Below are positions 35,287-44,621 of a stretch of 64,000 bases of DNA, piece after piece. The stretch is taken from the NCBI GenBank assembly GCA_903869595.1, contig CAIPZV010000002.1, positions 40,004 through 104,003 on the forward strand. Reading direction: 5' to 3'. The notes below the pieces were generated by a model, which had not been told where the DNA came from, searched no databases, and saw only the letters and a program-made list of their open reading frames with translations. How positions within the stretch are numbered: position 1 is the stretch's first letter; each line of letters begins with the position of its first letter. A program made the translations under genes and the position numbers. This DNA is from an uncultured beta proteobacterium. Its GTDB lineage: Bacteria > Pseudomonadota > Gammaproteobacteria > Burkholderiales > Burkholderiaceae_C.

Positions 35287-36171
35287 ATGCGTTACGCAAC
35301 TTATTTGTCCGGCGGTCGCAGGCAAGTCGGCGTGGTGTCGGACGACGGCCAAAGCCTCCGCCCGCTAGCCTTAGCCCCGCGCGAGGCCGAACGCGGCGTG
35401 TTGGCGCTGATTGAGCGCAGCGCGCGCGGCGAGGACATGCCCCCCGTCGACGGCACGCCCGTGCCCGTCGCCGACGTGCACCTGGACGCACCCATCCCCC
35501 TGCCCCGGCGAAATATCTGGTGCGTTGGGCGCAACTACCACGCACATGCCAAGGAGCTTCAGGCATCGGTGTTCAAGGACAACAGCGCAGCCGTGGAGAG
35601 TTGGCCGATTGTGTTCACCAAAGTCCCCGAGTGTGTGGTCGGCCCACACGACGATGTGCAACTGCCGCTTGGCGTGTCTGACCAGATTGATTACGAAGCA
35701 GAGTTGCTGGTCATCATTGGTGCAGGCGGCAAAAACATTAGCCGCGCCGACGCTATGAAACACGTCTGGGGCTATTCGGTAGTCAATGACGTGACGGCCC
35801 GGGACGTGCAAATGCGCCACCAGCAATGGGACATGGGCAAGTCCTTTGACACCTTCTGCCCTATGGGCCCCTGGGCGGTGACGGCAGATGCTTTTGACGG
35901 CAATAGTGCCCGGGTACGCTGCTGGGTCAATGGCGAACTGCGCCAGGACGCGAATGTCGAAAATATGATTTTTGACATACCGACGCTCATCGAGACCATC
36001 TCGCGCGGCATCACCCTTTACCCGGGCGACCTGATCGCTACCGGCACCCCTGCGGGTGTGGGCATGGGCATGAAACCGCCGCAATACCTCAAGGCCGGTG
36101 ACCGGGTGCGCGTGGAGGTGGACGGCCTGGGCGCGGTAGAGAACGTCATGGTCGCAGGTGACGCGTGCTAG
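35287..36171 (+). CDS. Fumarylacetoacetate hydrolase family protein
   Basis: 294 residues from ATG 35287 (AGAAGGAAC upstream). The C-terminal FAH domain has the metal-binding acidic residues expected (DYEAELLVIIG, VVNDVTARDVQMRH) and GDLIATGTPAGVGMGM near the C-terminus. The start CVGRNYHAHAKEL is typical of 2-hydroxyhepta-2,4-dienedioate isomerase / acylpyruvate hydrolase relatives. It cleaves C-C bonds of beta-diketones or isomerises ring-cleavage products. First gene of the operon, overlapping the alpha/beta hydrolase by a few nt. Divergent from the AraC regulator. Confidence 0.92.
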   Translation: MRYATYLSGGRRQVGVVSDDGQSLRPLALAPREAERGVLALIERSARGEDMPPVDGTPVPVADVHLDAPIPLPRRNIWCVGRNYHAHAKELQASVFKDNSAAVESWPIVFTKVPECVVGPHDDVQLPLGVSDQIDYEAELLVIIGAGGKNISRADAMKHVWGYSVVNDVTARDVQMRHQQWDMGKSFDTFCPMGPWAVTADAFDGNSARVRCWVNGELRQDANVENMIFDIPTLIETISRGITLYPGDLIATGTPAGVGMGMKPPQYLKAGDRVRVEVDGLGAVENVMVAGDAC

Positions 36172-36938
36172 TGCCCCACCCGCTGCAATTTGAATGCACA
36201 GGCCAGGGCACGCCGGTGCTCATGGTCCACGGTCTGGGCGGTACGTCCAACACTTTCCAGCCACTGATGGGCCGATTCGGGGACTTCATGGTGCTGCGCC
36301 CCGACCTACCCGGCTGCGGCCGATCGGCCACACCCAGTGAGGCGCTGACGATTGCAGAAATTGCCGACAGCGTGCTGGCCATGCTCAAAGCCCAAGGCCT
36401 TACCCGGGTGCATCTGGTGGGTCATTCCCTGGGCACGCTTATCTGCCAGCGCCTGGCAATTGCTGCGCCCGAATGCGTAGCCAGCCTGAGCTTAATAGGT
36501 GCCCTGACCGAGCCGTCCCAGGCAGCGCGTACCGGCCTACTGGCACGGGCGGCAACTGCGCGCAGCCAGGGTATGCAAGGCATTGCCGACCAGATCACCG
36601 CTTCGGCACTGGCGCCGCGCACCCTGTCAGAAAAAAGCGCTGCCGTGGCTTTTGTGCGCGAGTCGCTGATGCGTCAATGCCCCGAGGGCTATGCCAAGTG
36701 CTGCGAAGCCCTGTCGGTTGCGCAATTGCAAGATGTGCGCAAGATAAGCGCACCCACCTTGCTGCTCACCGGCGACTGCGACCCGGTCGCCCCGGTCAGC
36801 ATGGCGCAGCAATTGTGCGACGCCCTGCCCCACGCCACCTTGCGCGTGCTGGCCGATTGCGGCCATTGGGCCACGCTAGAGCAGCCGCAGGCCTGCGCCA
36901 GCGCGCTTGAAGCCTTTATTCGCAGCCACCCGATTTAA
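36165..36938 (+). CDS. Alpha/beta fold hydrolase
   Basis: 257 residues from GTG 36165; GTG 36171, sharing one base with the previous stop, is equally possible. Motifs: VLMVHGLGGTSNTFQPL, nucleophile Ser in LVGHSLGTLICQ, acid Asp in LLTGDCDPVAP and His in CGHWATLEQP. This is the complete triad of the meta-cleavage-product hydrolase / 3-oxoadipate enol-lactonase group. Coupled to the FAH-family gene, it probably hydrolyses an ester, lactone or C-C bond of the same compound. The specific substrate is unknown. Confidence 0.92.
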   Translation: MLVPHPLQFECTGQGTPVLMVHGLGGTSNTFQPLMGRFGDFMVLRPDLPGCGRSATPSEALTIAEIADSVLAMLKAQGLTRVHLVGHSLGTLICQRLAIAAPECVASLSLIGALTEPSQAARTGLLARAATARSQGMQGIADQITASALAPRTLSEKSAAVAFVRESLMRQCPEGYAKCCEALSVAQLQDVRKISAPTLLLTGDCDPVAPVSMAQQLCDALPHATLRVLADCGHWATLEQPQACASALEAFIRSHPI

Positions 36939-36977
36939 GCCTTTCTGACCAACGCCAAGAACCCCACGGAGACCAGC

Positions 36978-38303
36978 ATGGACGACCACAACAGCAGATG
37001 GAACGGCAGCGCCGCAGACAGCACTTTGTTTACCAATGTGCGCATCCTGGATGCGACCGGCGAATACCCCTACACCGGAGAAGTGCTGGTGCAGGGCAAT
37101 CGCATCAAGCGCATCACGCGCGGCGGCTCGTCCTTTGGTGCACCGACTTCCGGCGCAGCAGGCACGGTGATCGACGGCATGGGTGCCACGCTGATGCCGG
37201 GCATGATCGACGGGCATTTGCACTTGTCCTGGAACAACGCGCCGGGCATTGAGCCGGTGCAAATGATGGAGCTAGAGGAGCACATGCTAGTGACCATGGA
37301 AATGGCCAAGGTAGTACTCGATGCCGGCTTTACCGCGGGCCGGGGCGCAGCCGCTGCCAAGCCCCGCCTGGACGTGGTGGCCAAGCGCTTTATCAATGAA
37401 GGCCGCTTCCCCGGACCGCGCTATCTGGCCGCCGGGCCGGAGATCACCACCGTGGGTGGTCTGGGCGACTCTGCGCCCAGCCATATTCCGCATGAAGGGC
37501 TAAACCTGGGCATCGTCATTTCCGGCCCGGAAGAAATGCGCCGTGTGGTGCGCACCCTTATCAAGTACGGCGTGGACACCATCAAGCTCAATTTGTCGGG
37601 CGAAGAGATTACCGGCATGGGCGCGGAAGAAACGCCTATGTCCGAAGAGGAAGTGGTGATTGCCGTCAAAGAAGCCAAGTTGCGTAACAAGCAACTAGCC
37701 GCGCATGCGCGCTCAGCCGGATCGGTCAAGCAGTGTGTGCGCCATGGCATTCAAAATATCTACCACGCCTCTTTTACGGACGAAGAGGCACTCGACATGC
37801 TAGAAGCGGCTAAGGCCCACCACTTGGTAGCACCAGGTATCGCCTGGCTCATCAACGTCGCCCGTCACGCCGGACCGTGGGGCATCCACCCGGGTACACC
37901 GCTCACCATCAAGTACGAGCGCGAGTTGGAAGCCTGTATCGCCAGCATGAAAAAAATGCACCGCCGTGGTATCCGCATTTGCATAGGCGGCGACTATGGT
38001 TTTGCCTGGACACCGCAAGGCACCAATGCCAAAGACCTAGAAACCTTTGTCACCATGCTGGGCTTTACGCCGATGGAAGCAATTCAGGCCGCTACCAAAA
38101 ACGGGGGCGAGATCATGAACATGGGCCACGAACTGGGCATGATCAAAGAAGGCTATCTGGCCGACTTGCTGCTGGTGGACGGCGACCCGCTAACCGATGT
38201 GCGCATCCTGCAAAACAAAGACCGCCTGCTGGCCATCATGAAAGACGGCAAATTCCACAAAGCCCCACGCGTCAATGACCAGCGCCGCCGCCTGATGGTA
38301 TGA
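36978..38303 (+). CDS. Amidohydrolase (imidazolonepropionase/prolidase-like)
   Basis: 441 residues, amidohydrolase superfamily TIM barrel with flanking beta-sandwich. Metal ligands: GMIDGHLHLSW (HxH), Lys in DTIKLNLSGE (probable carbamylated bridge), His in AAHARSAGSV, His in NIYHASFTDEE and Asp in CIGGDYGFAW. The ADLLLVDGDPLTDVRIL ending is also typical. It hydrolyses amide or lactam bonds of small cyclic compounds. ATG 36978 has ACGGAGACC upstream. The stop overlaps the ATG of the permease gene, linking hydrolysis to uptake. Confidence 0.92.
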   Translation: MDDHNSRWNGSAADSTLFTNVRILDATGEYPYTGEVLVQGNRIKRITRGGSSFGAPTSGAAGTVIDGMGATLMPGMIDGHLHLSWNNAPGIEPVQMMELEEHMLVTMEMAKVVLDAGFTAGRGAAAAKPRLDVVAKRFINEGRFPGPRYLAAGPEITTVGGLGDSAPSHIPHEGLNLGIVISGPEEMRRVVRTLIKYGVDTIKLNLSGEEITGMGAEETPMSEEEVVIAVKEAKLRNKQLAAHARSAGSVKQCVRHGIQNIYHASFTDEEALDMLEAAKAHHLVAPGIAWLINVARHAGPWGIHPGTPLTIKYERELEACIASMKKMHRRGIRICIGGDYGFAWTPQGTNAKDLETFVTMLGFTPMEAIQAATKNGGEIMNMGHELGMIKEGYLADLLLVDGDPLTDVRILQNKDRLLAIMKDGKFHKAPRVNDQRRRLMV

Positions 38304-39334
38304 GCCCCTTGCAGACCACACCCACACCTTTAGTCAGTGCCACGCAGTGGCGCGGACTGCTGTGGCTGCTCGCTCTGTTGGTGCTGGCCTGGCTGGTGTT
38401 TGCGATCTGGCCTGAGTGGCTGAATATGGTCTTGATTTCTAAAAAGACTTTTATCAGCGTGGTGCTCAACGGGCTGACGCTGGGGGGTTTGTATTTTTTG
38501 GTGGCCAGCGGCTTTACCCTGATCTTCGGGCTGATGCACAACGTCAATTTGGCGCATGGATCTTTGTATTTGCTGGGTGCTTATGTGGGCTATGAAATCG
38601 CCAATGCCAGCGGCTACTGGTTGCTGGGCGTAGCCGGAGCTTTTGTGTTTGTCGGTCTGGTGGGCGTGGTGTTTCAGGTCCTGGTGTTTAGGCGCATGGA
38701 AGGTGATGACTTGCGCCAGACCCTGATCAGCATCGGTATCTCCATCGTCGCTGCGGATTTGATGCTGGCCGTCTGGTCCGGCGGCACTTACCAGATCATG
38801 GTGCCCGATTGGCTTGACGGCGCCATCACCCTGCCCATCATCACCGCGCTGCGCTCCAACGGTGCGGCGGTGTATCTGTCCTACCCGTTTTACCGCATCG
38901 TGGTGCTGGCCTCGGCGGTAGTGATCGGCATCGGCCTGTGGCTGCTACTCAACCGTACAAGGGTGGGGATGATGATCCGCGCTGGCGTCGATGACCGCGA
39001 AATGCTTTCCGCCTCTGGCACCAACGTGCATCGGGTTTTTGCCATCGTCTTCGGGCTTGGTGCGGGCCTGGCGGGCTTTGCAGGCGTAGTAGGTGGCTCG
39101 GCGCTATCGGTCGCCCCGGGTGAGGACGTGCGCTACCTGCTCACTTCGCTGGTGGTGGTGATTGTGGGCGGCATGGGCTCTATCAGTGGCGCTGCTTTGG
39201 GCGCTTTGGTGATCGGCCTGGCCGAACAAGCCGGTCTGGTGTATTTCCCGACCTATGGCATCGTGCTCACCTTTGTGATCATGGTGGTCACCCTGGCCGT
39301 GCGTCCGCAAGGCCTGATGGGGAAAAGCCTATGA
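38300..39334 (+). CDS. livH: Branched-chain amino acid-type ABC transporter permease (LivH family)
   Basis: 344-residue multi-spanning inner-membrane protein, about nine helices. LivH features: SVVLNGLTLGGLYFLVASGF, LIFGLMHNVNLAHGSLYLLG and, near the C-terminus, GEDVRYLLTSLVVVIVGGMG followed by GALVIGLAEQ. The N-terminus is extended by an extra hydrophobic segment (LLWLLALLVLAWLVFAIWP). Starts in the ATGA of the amidohydrolase and ends in the ATGA of LivM. Its symbol denotes family only; the substrate need not be leucine, isoleucine or valine. Confidence 0.92.
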   Translation: MSPLQTTPTPLVSATQWRGLLWLLALLVLAWLVFAIWPEWLNMVLISKKTFISVVLNGLTLGGLYFLVASGFTLIFGLMHNVNLAHGSLYLLGAYVGYEIANASGYWLLGVAGAFVFVGLVGVVFQVLVFRRMEGDDLRQTLISIGISIVAADLMLAVWSGGTYQIMVPDWLDGAITLPIITALRSNGAAVYLSYPFYRIVVLASAVVIGIGLWLLLNRTRVGMMIRAGVDDREMLSASGTNVHRVFAIVFGLGAGLAGFAGVVGGSALSVAPGEDVRYLLTSLVVVIVGGMGSISGAALGALVIGLAEQAGLVYFPTYGIVLTFVIMVVTLAVRPQGLMGKSL

Positions 39335-40356
39335 ACAACGCACAGCTAACGCGCGCATCCGTGGCGCCGGGCTGGGTGGAGCGCCTAGGCGTGGCCCATG
39401 TGTTGCTGGGCCTGATCTTCTTGGTCTACCCCTCAGCGGCATCGGACTTTTTCCTTACCCAGATCGGCGGCTACACCCTGATCCTGGGTACCTTGGCGCT
39501 ATCGCTCATGTTGCTTGCCGGATATGGCGGCATGGTCAGTTTGGCGCAGATCACGGTCGCCGGTGTGGCGGGCTATTCGGTAGCTATTTTTGGCGACAAC
39601 GCCACGCACGTCATGGGCTTTGGCTGGCCCTGGTGGATTGTGGTGCCCTATGCGGTCTTGTTGGCCGCGATTGCCTCGGCCCTGATCGGCTGGATTTCAG
39701 CGCGCACCGACGGCGTGTACACCATCATGATCACACTGGCCATTGCCATGGCCATGTTTTATTTCACCCAGCAAAACTACGCGCTCTTTAACGGGCATTC
39801 GGGCTACTCGGGCCTCCAAATGCCGCAGTTTTGGGGTGTAGTCTGGCGCGACCCGCTGCCCTTTTATTACGTCTGCCTGGGCTTGGCTGTGATCAGCTAT
39901 GCCGCCGTGCTGTATGCGCGCGACTCCAGCTTTGGCCTGAGCTTGCAAGCCATTCGCGACAATCCGCGCCGCATGCGCGCGATTGGCTATGACGTGACGC
40001 TACACAAAGTGTTCGCCTGGTTTTTAGCCGGTGTCATCGCCGGTTTGGCCGGCGTCTTATTGGTCTGGTTCAACGGGCGTATCTCGCCGGGAACCATCGG
40101 GGTCAATGCCGCGATTGATGTACTCATCGTCGCGGTCTTAGGCGGCATGCGCCACCCTATTGGTGCCTTTATCGGTGCACTGGTGGTGGTGCTGCTTAAA
40201 ACGTTTGCTATCGATCTGGTAGGGGCTGACCGCTTTAACACCCTTATCGGATTGGTATTTTTGGCGATTGTGTTTGCATCGCCAGATGGGCTTCTCGGGC
40301 TCTGGATACGGTTCAGATCCAAGCTCGATAAGAGGTCTATTCGACCCCCGTCGTGA
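39331..40356 (+). CDS. livM: Branched-chain amino acid-type ABC transporter permease (LivM family)
   Basis: 341-residue second permease. LivM motifs: LALSLMLLAGYGGMVSLAQI, SARTDGVYTIMITLAIAMAM, the EAA-like loop AIRDNPRRMRAIGYDVTLHK that contacts the ATPases, and IAGLAGVLLVWFNG. It forms the channel with LivH. A 48-nt spacer with long T tracts (40370-40388) and AGAGGAG leads to the binding protein, whose higher expression may depend on it. Confidence 0.93.
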   Translation: MNNAQLTRASVAPGWVERLGVAHVLLGLIFLVYPSAASDFFLTQIGGYTLILGTLALSLMLLAGYGGMVSLAQITVAGVAGYSVAIFGDNATHVMGFGWPWWIVVPYAVLLAAIASALIGWISARTDGVYTIMITLAIAMAMFYFTQQNYALFNGHSGYSGLQMPQFWGVVWRDPLPFYYVCLGLAVISYAAVLYARDSSFGLSLQAIRDNPRRMRAIGYDVTLHKVFAWFLAGVIAGLAGVLLVWFNGRISPGTIGVNAAIDVLIVAVLGGMRHPIGAFIGALVVVLLKTFAIDLVGADRFNTLIGLVFLAIVFASPDGLLGLWIRFRSKLDKRSIRPPS

Positions 40357-40404
40357 CTGCACCCGCAGAAGCGATTTTTTGTTTTTTTAAAAGAGGAGAC
40401 TACG

Positions 40405-41649
40405 ATGAAGATTCAACGACGTGTTCTGGCTACAGCCATGGTTGCGGCAGGCCTCTTGGGCCATGGCCTGGCGATGGCGGACGGCACCATCAAGATCGGC
40501 TTGTTAGCCACTTTTGAAGGCCCATTCACCGTTTTGGGTGAAGATGGCTTGCGCGGCGCCATGGTGGCTATTGGGGAGTTCAACGGCAAAGCCGGTGGCA
40601 AGACGATTGAAATCGTGCGTGGCTCCTCGGATGCTTCGCCCGATAGCGCACTCAAAGCGGCACGCAAATTGGTAGAGCAGGACAAAGTCACCGTGCTGGT
40701 GGGCCCGCTCTCCGGCGACGAAGGCCTGGCTATCAAGGACTACGCCAAAACCCAACCCAAGGTGACCTTTATTAACGGCACCTCGGCCGCCGCAGACACC
40801 ACGCTGCGCAACCCTGCGCCCAACTTCTTCCGCTATTCCACCGACGGCGCGCAGTGGATGGCCGGGCTGGGAACCTATGCCTACCAAGTCAAGAAATACA
40901 AAACCGCTGCGGTGGTAGCCGAGGACTATTCCTTCCCCTACACGCAGGTCTTCGGCTTCATGGCAGAGTTCTGCAAAGCCGGTGGGAAAGTGCCTTCCAA
41001 AGCATGGGTGCCCATTGGCACCAAAGACTACGCTTCGGTGATCGCTGCGATCCCGGACAACGTCGACGCGATTTATGTGGCTCTGGGTGGTGCGGATGCG
41101 GTCAACTTCTTATCGCAATACCAGCGTGCGGGCGGCAAAGCGCCCCTGATTGGCGGCTCGATTACCGTGGACCAAACCGTGCTCACGGCCAAGGGCAAAC
41201 TGCGTGACGTGCTGATCGGCACACCATCAGCAGGCCCTATCGCTGACACCAACGACACCCCCGCATGGACCAGCTTTGTGGCCGCCTACAAAAAGCAAGC
41301 AGGCGCCTTCCCTTCGCCCTCCTTGTTTGCACACGGCTATTACGTAGACATGAAAGCCACCATCCTGGGCCTGAACGCCGTCAATGGCGACACCTCGGAC
41401 GGTGGTGCCAAGCTGCGCGGCGCATTGTCCAAGCTGTCTTTTGATACGCCCACCGGCAAAGTCTCGCTGGATAGCAACCGCAATGCGATTGCCGACATCT
41501 ACCTGACCGAAGTGGTGTCGGGTGCCGACGGCAACTTGGTGAACAAATTAATCAAAGTGGTACCCCAGGTCAACCAGACCCTGGGTATCCCGGTCAAGGA
41601 CTTCCTGGCTTTGGGCGTAGTCGGTCGCGACAACCCTAGCTGCAAGTAA
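40405..41649 (+). CDS. ABC transporter periplasmic substrate-binding protein (LivK/type I)
   Basis: 414 residues with signal peptide (KIQRRVLATAMVAAGLLGHG, then LAMADG cut site). A type I periplasmic binding fold: IKIGLLATFEGPFTVLGEDG, VLVGPLSGDEGLAIKDYAKT, FRYSTDGAQW, VAEDYSFPYTQVFGFM and GYYVDMKATI. This subgroup often binds aromatic or non-standard amino-acid-like solutes rather than leucine. It delivers the substrate to LivH/M. Good ribosome site AGAGGAGACTACG. The ligand is the key unknown of the operon. Confidence 0.92.
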   Translation: MKIQRRVLATAMVAAGLLGHGLAMADGTIKIGLLATFEGPFTVLGEDGLRGAMVAIGEFNGKAGGKTIEIVRGSSDASPDSALKAARKLVEQDKVTVLVGPLSGDEGLAIKDYAKTQPKVTFINGTSAAADTTLRNPAPNFFRYSTDGAQWMAGLGTYAYQVKKYKTAAVVAEDYSFPYTQVFGFMAEFCKAGGKVPSKAWVPIGTKDYASVIAAIPDNVDAIYVALGGADAVNFLSQYQRAGGKAPLIGGSITVDQTVLTAKGKLRDVLIGTPSAGPIADTNDTPAWTSFVAAYKKQAGAFPSPSLFAHGYYVDMKATILGLNAVNGDTSDGGAKLRGALSKLSFDTPTGKVSLDSNRNAIADIYLTEVVSGADGNLVNKLIKVVPQVNQTLGIPVKDFLALGVVGRDNPSCK

Positions 41650-41680
41650 GCCCGCTGCGCCACCACCGCCCTTTAACAGC

Positions 41681-42451
41681 ATGACAACCCCTCTGCACAG
41701 CGCCAGTTCCCTGGCTTTGGAGCTTGATGGGGTGTCACGCCATTTCGGGGCGCTAGTGGCGCTCTCCGGCATTGATATGCGCATTGCCGCCGGTGAGCGG
41801 CGTGCAGTCCTGGGCTCTAACGGGGCGGGCAAGACCACCTTGTTTAACGCCATTACCGGCGACTTTTTGCCCACTTCAGGCAGCATCCGTTTTTTCGGTG
41901 AAGACATTACCGTGCTTCCGCCCCATGAGCGTATTCGCCGGGGTTTGCGCCGCACCTACCAAATTTCCCAGTTATTTGGCGGCCTTACGGTTTTGCAAAA
42001 CGTTTACCTGGCCTGCCGGGGTGTATCGGGCGGGCGCTTTTCGCTCCTGCGCATCAAGCCCAGCGACGTCACCATGGCCCAAGCCGAATCGATTTTGAAA
42101 GCAGTGCACATTGACAACCATGCGCACCGGCCGGTGGAAAATCTCAGCCACGGCGAGAAGCGCCAGCTCGAAATTGCCATGGCGCTGGCTGGCGCGCCGC
42201 GCTTTATTTTGTTCGACGAACCGGCCGCTGGCCTGTCACCCACCGAGCGACGCGAACTGGTGGTGATATTGAACGCGCTGCCCAAGCACATCGGCTTTAT
42301 TTTGATCGAGCACGATCTGGACGTAGCGCTGCGCGTGTCCGAGTACATCACCATGATGCACAACGGCAAAATTTTCAAAGAAGGCACGCCCGACGAGATC
42401 GAGGCCGATAGCGAAGTTCAGGAAATTTACCTAGGGGGCAAGCATGGCTGA
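41681..42451 (+). CDS. livG: ABC transporter ATP-binding protein (LivG family)
   Basis: 256 residues. Walker A GSNGAGKTTLFNAITGD, signature NLSHGEKRQLEIAMALAG, Walker B RFILFDEPAAGLSP, H-loop LIEHDLDVALRV. It energises import together with the second ATPase. Overlaps the following LivF fusion by 8 nt. Normal length, in contrast to its partner. Confidence 0.94.
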   Translation: MTTPLHSASSLALELDGVSRHFGALVALSGIDMRIAAGERRAVLGSNGAGKTTLFNAITGDFLPTSGSIRFFGEDITVLPPHERIRRGLRRTYQISQLFGGLTVLQNVYLACRGVSGGRFSLLRIKPSDVTMAQAESILKAVHIDNHAHRPVENLSHGEKRQLEIAMALAGAPRFILFDEPAAGLSPTERRELVVILNALPKHIGFILIEHDLDVALRVSEYITMMHNGKIFKEGTPDEIEADSEVQEIYLGGKHG

Positions 42452-44618
42452 TCGCGGCGCCAGCAAAGCCATCCTCAAGGTCGAGAACCTGGAAGTGTTC
42501 TATGGCCAAAGCCATGCTTTGCAAGGCGTTTCACTCACCTTGGAATCAGGCATCTTGAGCGTGGTCGGGCGCAATGGCATGGGTAAGACGACGCTGTGTA
42601 AAACCATTGTTGGCCTGACGCAAGCCAGCGCCGGATCGGTGCGTATGCGTGGGCGCGCGCTGCACACCCTAGAAGCCCATGAAATCCATCGCTTGGGCGT
42701 AGGCTATGTACCGCAAGGCCGACGCGTCTGGCCCAGCCTGACCGTCGACGAACATTTGCGCCTGGTGGCAGGCAACAAGCAGGATGCCAGCTGGACGGTG
42801 GACCGGGTGTACGAGGTATTTCCGCGCCTGGCCGAGCGGCGCAACAACGGCGGCTCGCAACTTTCGGGCGGCGAGCAGCAGATGCTGGCCATTTCGCGCG
42901 CGCTGCTGAGCGACCCGGCTTTGCTCATCATGGACGAGCCAACCGAAGGTCTGGCCCCGGTCATCGTCGAGCAGGTGGAGAAACTGCTCTACACCCTGAG
43001 CCAGGAAGGCGATATCGCGATTTTGCTGATCGAGCAAAACATCGGTGTAGCCACCGCGATTGCTGACCAGGTGGCCATCATGGTCAACGGGCGCATCCAC
43101 CGCACCATGGACGCCAAAGCGCTGGCCGCCGACCGCGACTTGCAACAGCGCTTGCTGGGCGTGGGCCGCCAGGCCGAGGACGAGGGACTGAGCGAATCGG
43201 TAGCGCAAGCCAAAGAAGAGTTGGCTAATGTGTACCGCATTGAACGCGAGGACGCGGCGGGCAGCAGTACCTTGCGCCAGATGCCTAACCGCTGGAACCT
43301 GCCAGCCGCGCAACTGCGCCCGGCGCCCGCGCCAAGCCCGCAAGCCAACGCCTCCGCGCTGTTCGCCATGCCCGAGTCCGAGCGCATGGGTCGCACCGTG
43401 TATTTGGCGGGAACCTTTGACACCAAAGGGCGCGAACTGCATTTCATGGCCGAGCGGCTGCGGGCCTTAAAAATCGCAGTCAAAACCGTGGACTTGTCCA
43501 CCTCGGGCAAACCCGCGCGCGCCGATATTCCTGCCAGCCAGGTCGCCAGTGCGCATCCTCTTGGCGCCAGCCAAGTATTTTCGGGCGAGCGCGGCGGCGC
43601 CACCAGCGCCATGGCACAGGCCTTTGCCATCTGGATCAGCCGCGAGCGCGGCATCGGCGGCGTGCTTTCTGCCGGTGGCTCAGGCGGTACGTCCATGGCC
43701 AGCGCTGGCATGCGGGCGCTGCCGGTAGGCATACCCAAGGTTATGGTTTCCACGGTCGCCTCGGGCGAGGTCGGACAGTACGTCGGGGCCAGCGATATTT
43801 TGATGTTTCATTCGGTGGCGGACGTGCAGGGCCTTAATACGATTACCGAATTAGTCCTGAGCAACGCCGCCCACGCCATGGCCGGCATGGTGGCCCAGCT
43901 ACCCGATGCGCAGGCCAGCGAAGCGCGTCGCAAACTGGCCCGTCCGGCGGTTGGCCTCACCATGTTTGGCGTCACCACCCCAGCGGTGCAAGCGATTGTG
44001 AAATCGCTAGAGCTTGATTTTGATTGCCTGGTGTTTCATGCCACGGGCACCGGCGGGCGCTCCATGGAAGCATTGGTGGACTCGCGACTGATCTCGGGCC
44101 TAGTGGACCTGACCACAACCGAAGTGGCCGATATGCTGGTGGGCGGCGTGTTCGCCGCCACCGAAGATCGTTTTGGCGCAGCCATACGGACCGGCCTGCC
44201 CTACGTGGGCTCCGTGGGCGCGCTAGACATGGTCAATTTCGGGCCGGAACACACGGTGCCCGAAAAATTTCGAGGCCGTAAATTTGTGGTGCACAACCCT
44301 AGCGTGACCCTGATGCGCACCACTGTCGAAGAAAACCGCGCCATGGGCCAGTGGATTGGCGAGCGCCTGAACCAAATGAAGGGGCCAGTGCGCTTTTTCT
44401 TGCCGCAAGGCGGTGTCTCGATGTTGGACGCACCGGGCCAGGCCTTCCACGACCCACAAGCCGATGAAGCCTTGTTCAGCGCCATAGAAGCCACCGTAAA
44501 GACCGGCCCACAACGCCAGGTGCAGCGCGTAGCGGGCAATATCAACGACCCCGGCTTTGTGCAAACCGTGGTGTCGGCATTCCTTTCCATTCACCCACCG
44601 ATAAAGAAAAGGGCTTGA
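42444..44618 (+). CDS. LivF-type ABC ATPase fused to a Tm-1-like (UPF0261) nucleotide-binding domain
   Basis: 724 residues, three times a normal LivF (about 235). Residues 1-240 are a complete LivF ATPase: Walker A VGRNGMGKTTLCKTIVG, signature QLSGGEQQMLAISRALL, Walker B LLIMDEPTEGLAP, H-loop IEQNIGVA. A Pro/Ala-rich linker (about 280-315) follows. From ~320 to the end is a UPF0261/Tm-1 N-terminal domain: TVYLAGTFDTKGRELHFMAE, VLSAGGSGGTSMASAGMRAL, HATGTGGRSMEALVDS, LPQGGVSMLDAPGQAFHDPQ. The same domain in tomato Tm-1 binds ATP and blocks tobamovirus replication. No stop or frameshift separates the halves, so this is one polypeptide. The fusion probably places a sensor or enzyme domain on the importer's cytoplasmic side. 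Confidence 0.9.
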   Translation: MADRGASKAILKVENLEVFYGQSHALQGVSLTLESGILSVVGRNGMGKTTLCKTIVGLTQASAGSVRMRGRALHTLEAHEIHRLGVGYVPQGRRVWPSLTVDEHLRLVAGNKQDASWTVDRVYEVFPRLAERRNNGGSQLSGGEQQMLAISRALLSDPALLIMDEPTEGLAPVIVEQVEKLLYTLSQEGDIAILLIEQNIGVATAIADQVAIMVNGRIHRTMDAKALAADRDLQQRLLGVGRQAEDEGLSESVAQAKEELANVYRIEREDAAGSSTLRQMPNRWNLPAAQLRPAPAPSPQANASALFAMPESERMGRTVYLAGTFDTKGRELHFMAERLRALKIAVKTVDLSTSGKPARADIPASQVASAHPLGASQVFSGERGGATSAMAQAFAIWISRERGIGGVLSAGGSGGTSMASAGMRALPVGIPKVMVSTVASGEVGQYVGASDILMFHSVADVQGLNTITELVLSNAAHAMAGMVAQLPDAQASEARRKLARPAVGLTMFGVTTPAVQAIVKSLELDFDCLVFHATGTGGRSMEALVDSRLISGLVDLTTTEVADMLVGGVFAATEDRFGAAIRTGLPYVGSVGALDMVNFGPEHTVPEKFRGRKFVVHNPSVTLMRTTVEENRAMGQWIGERLNQMKGPVRFFLPQGGVSMLDAPGQAFHDPQADEALFSAIEATVKTGPQRQVQRVAGNINDPGFVQTVVSAFLSIHPPIKKRA

Positions 44619-44621
44619 ACC

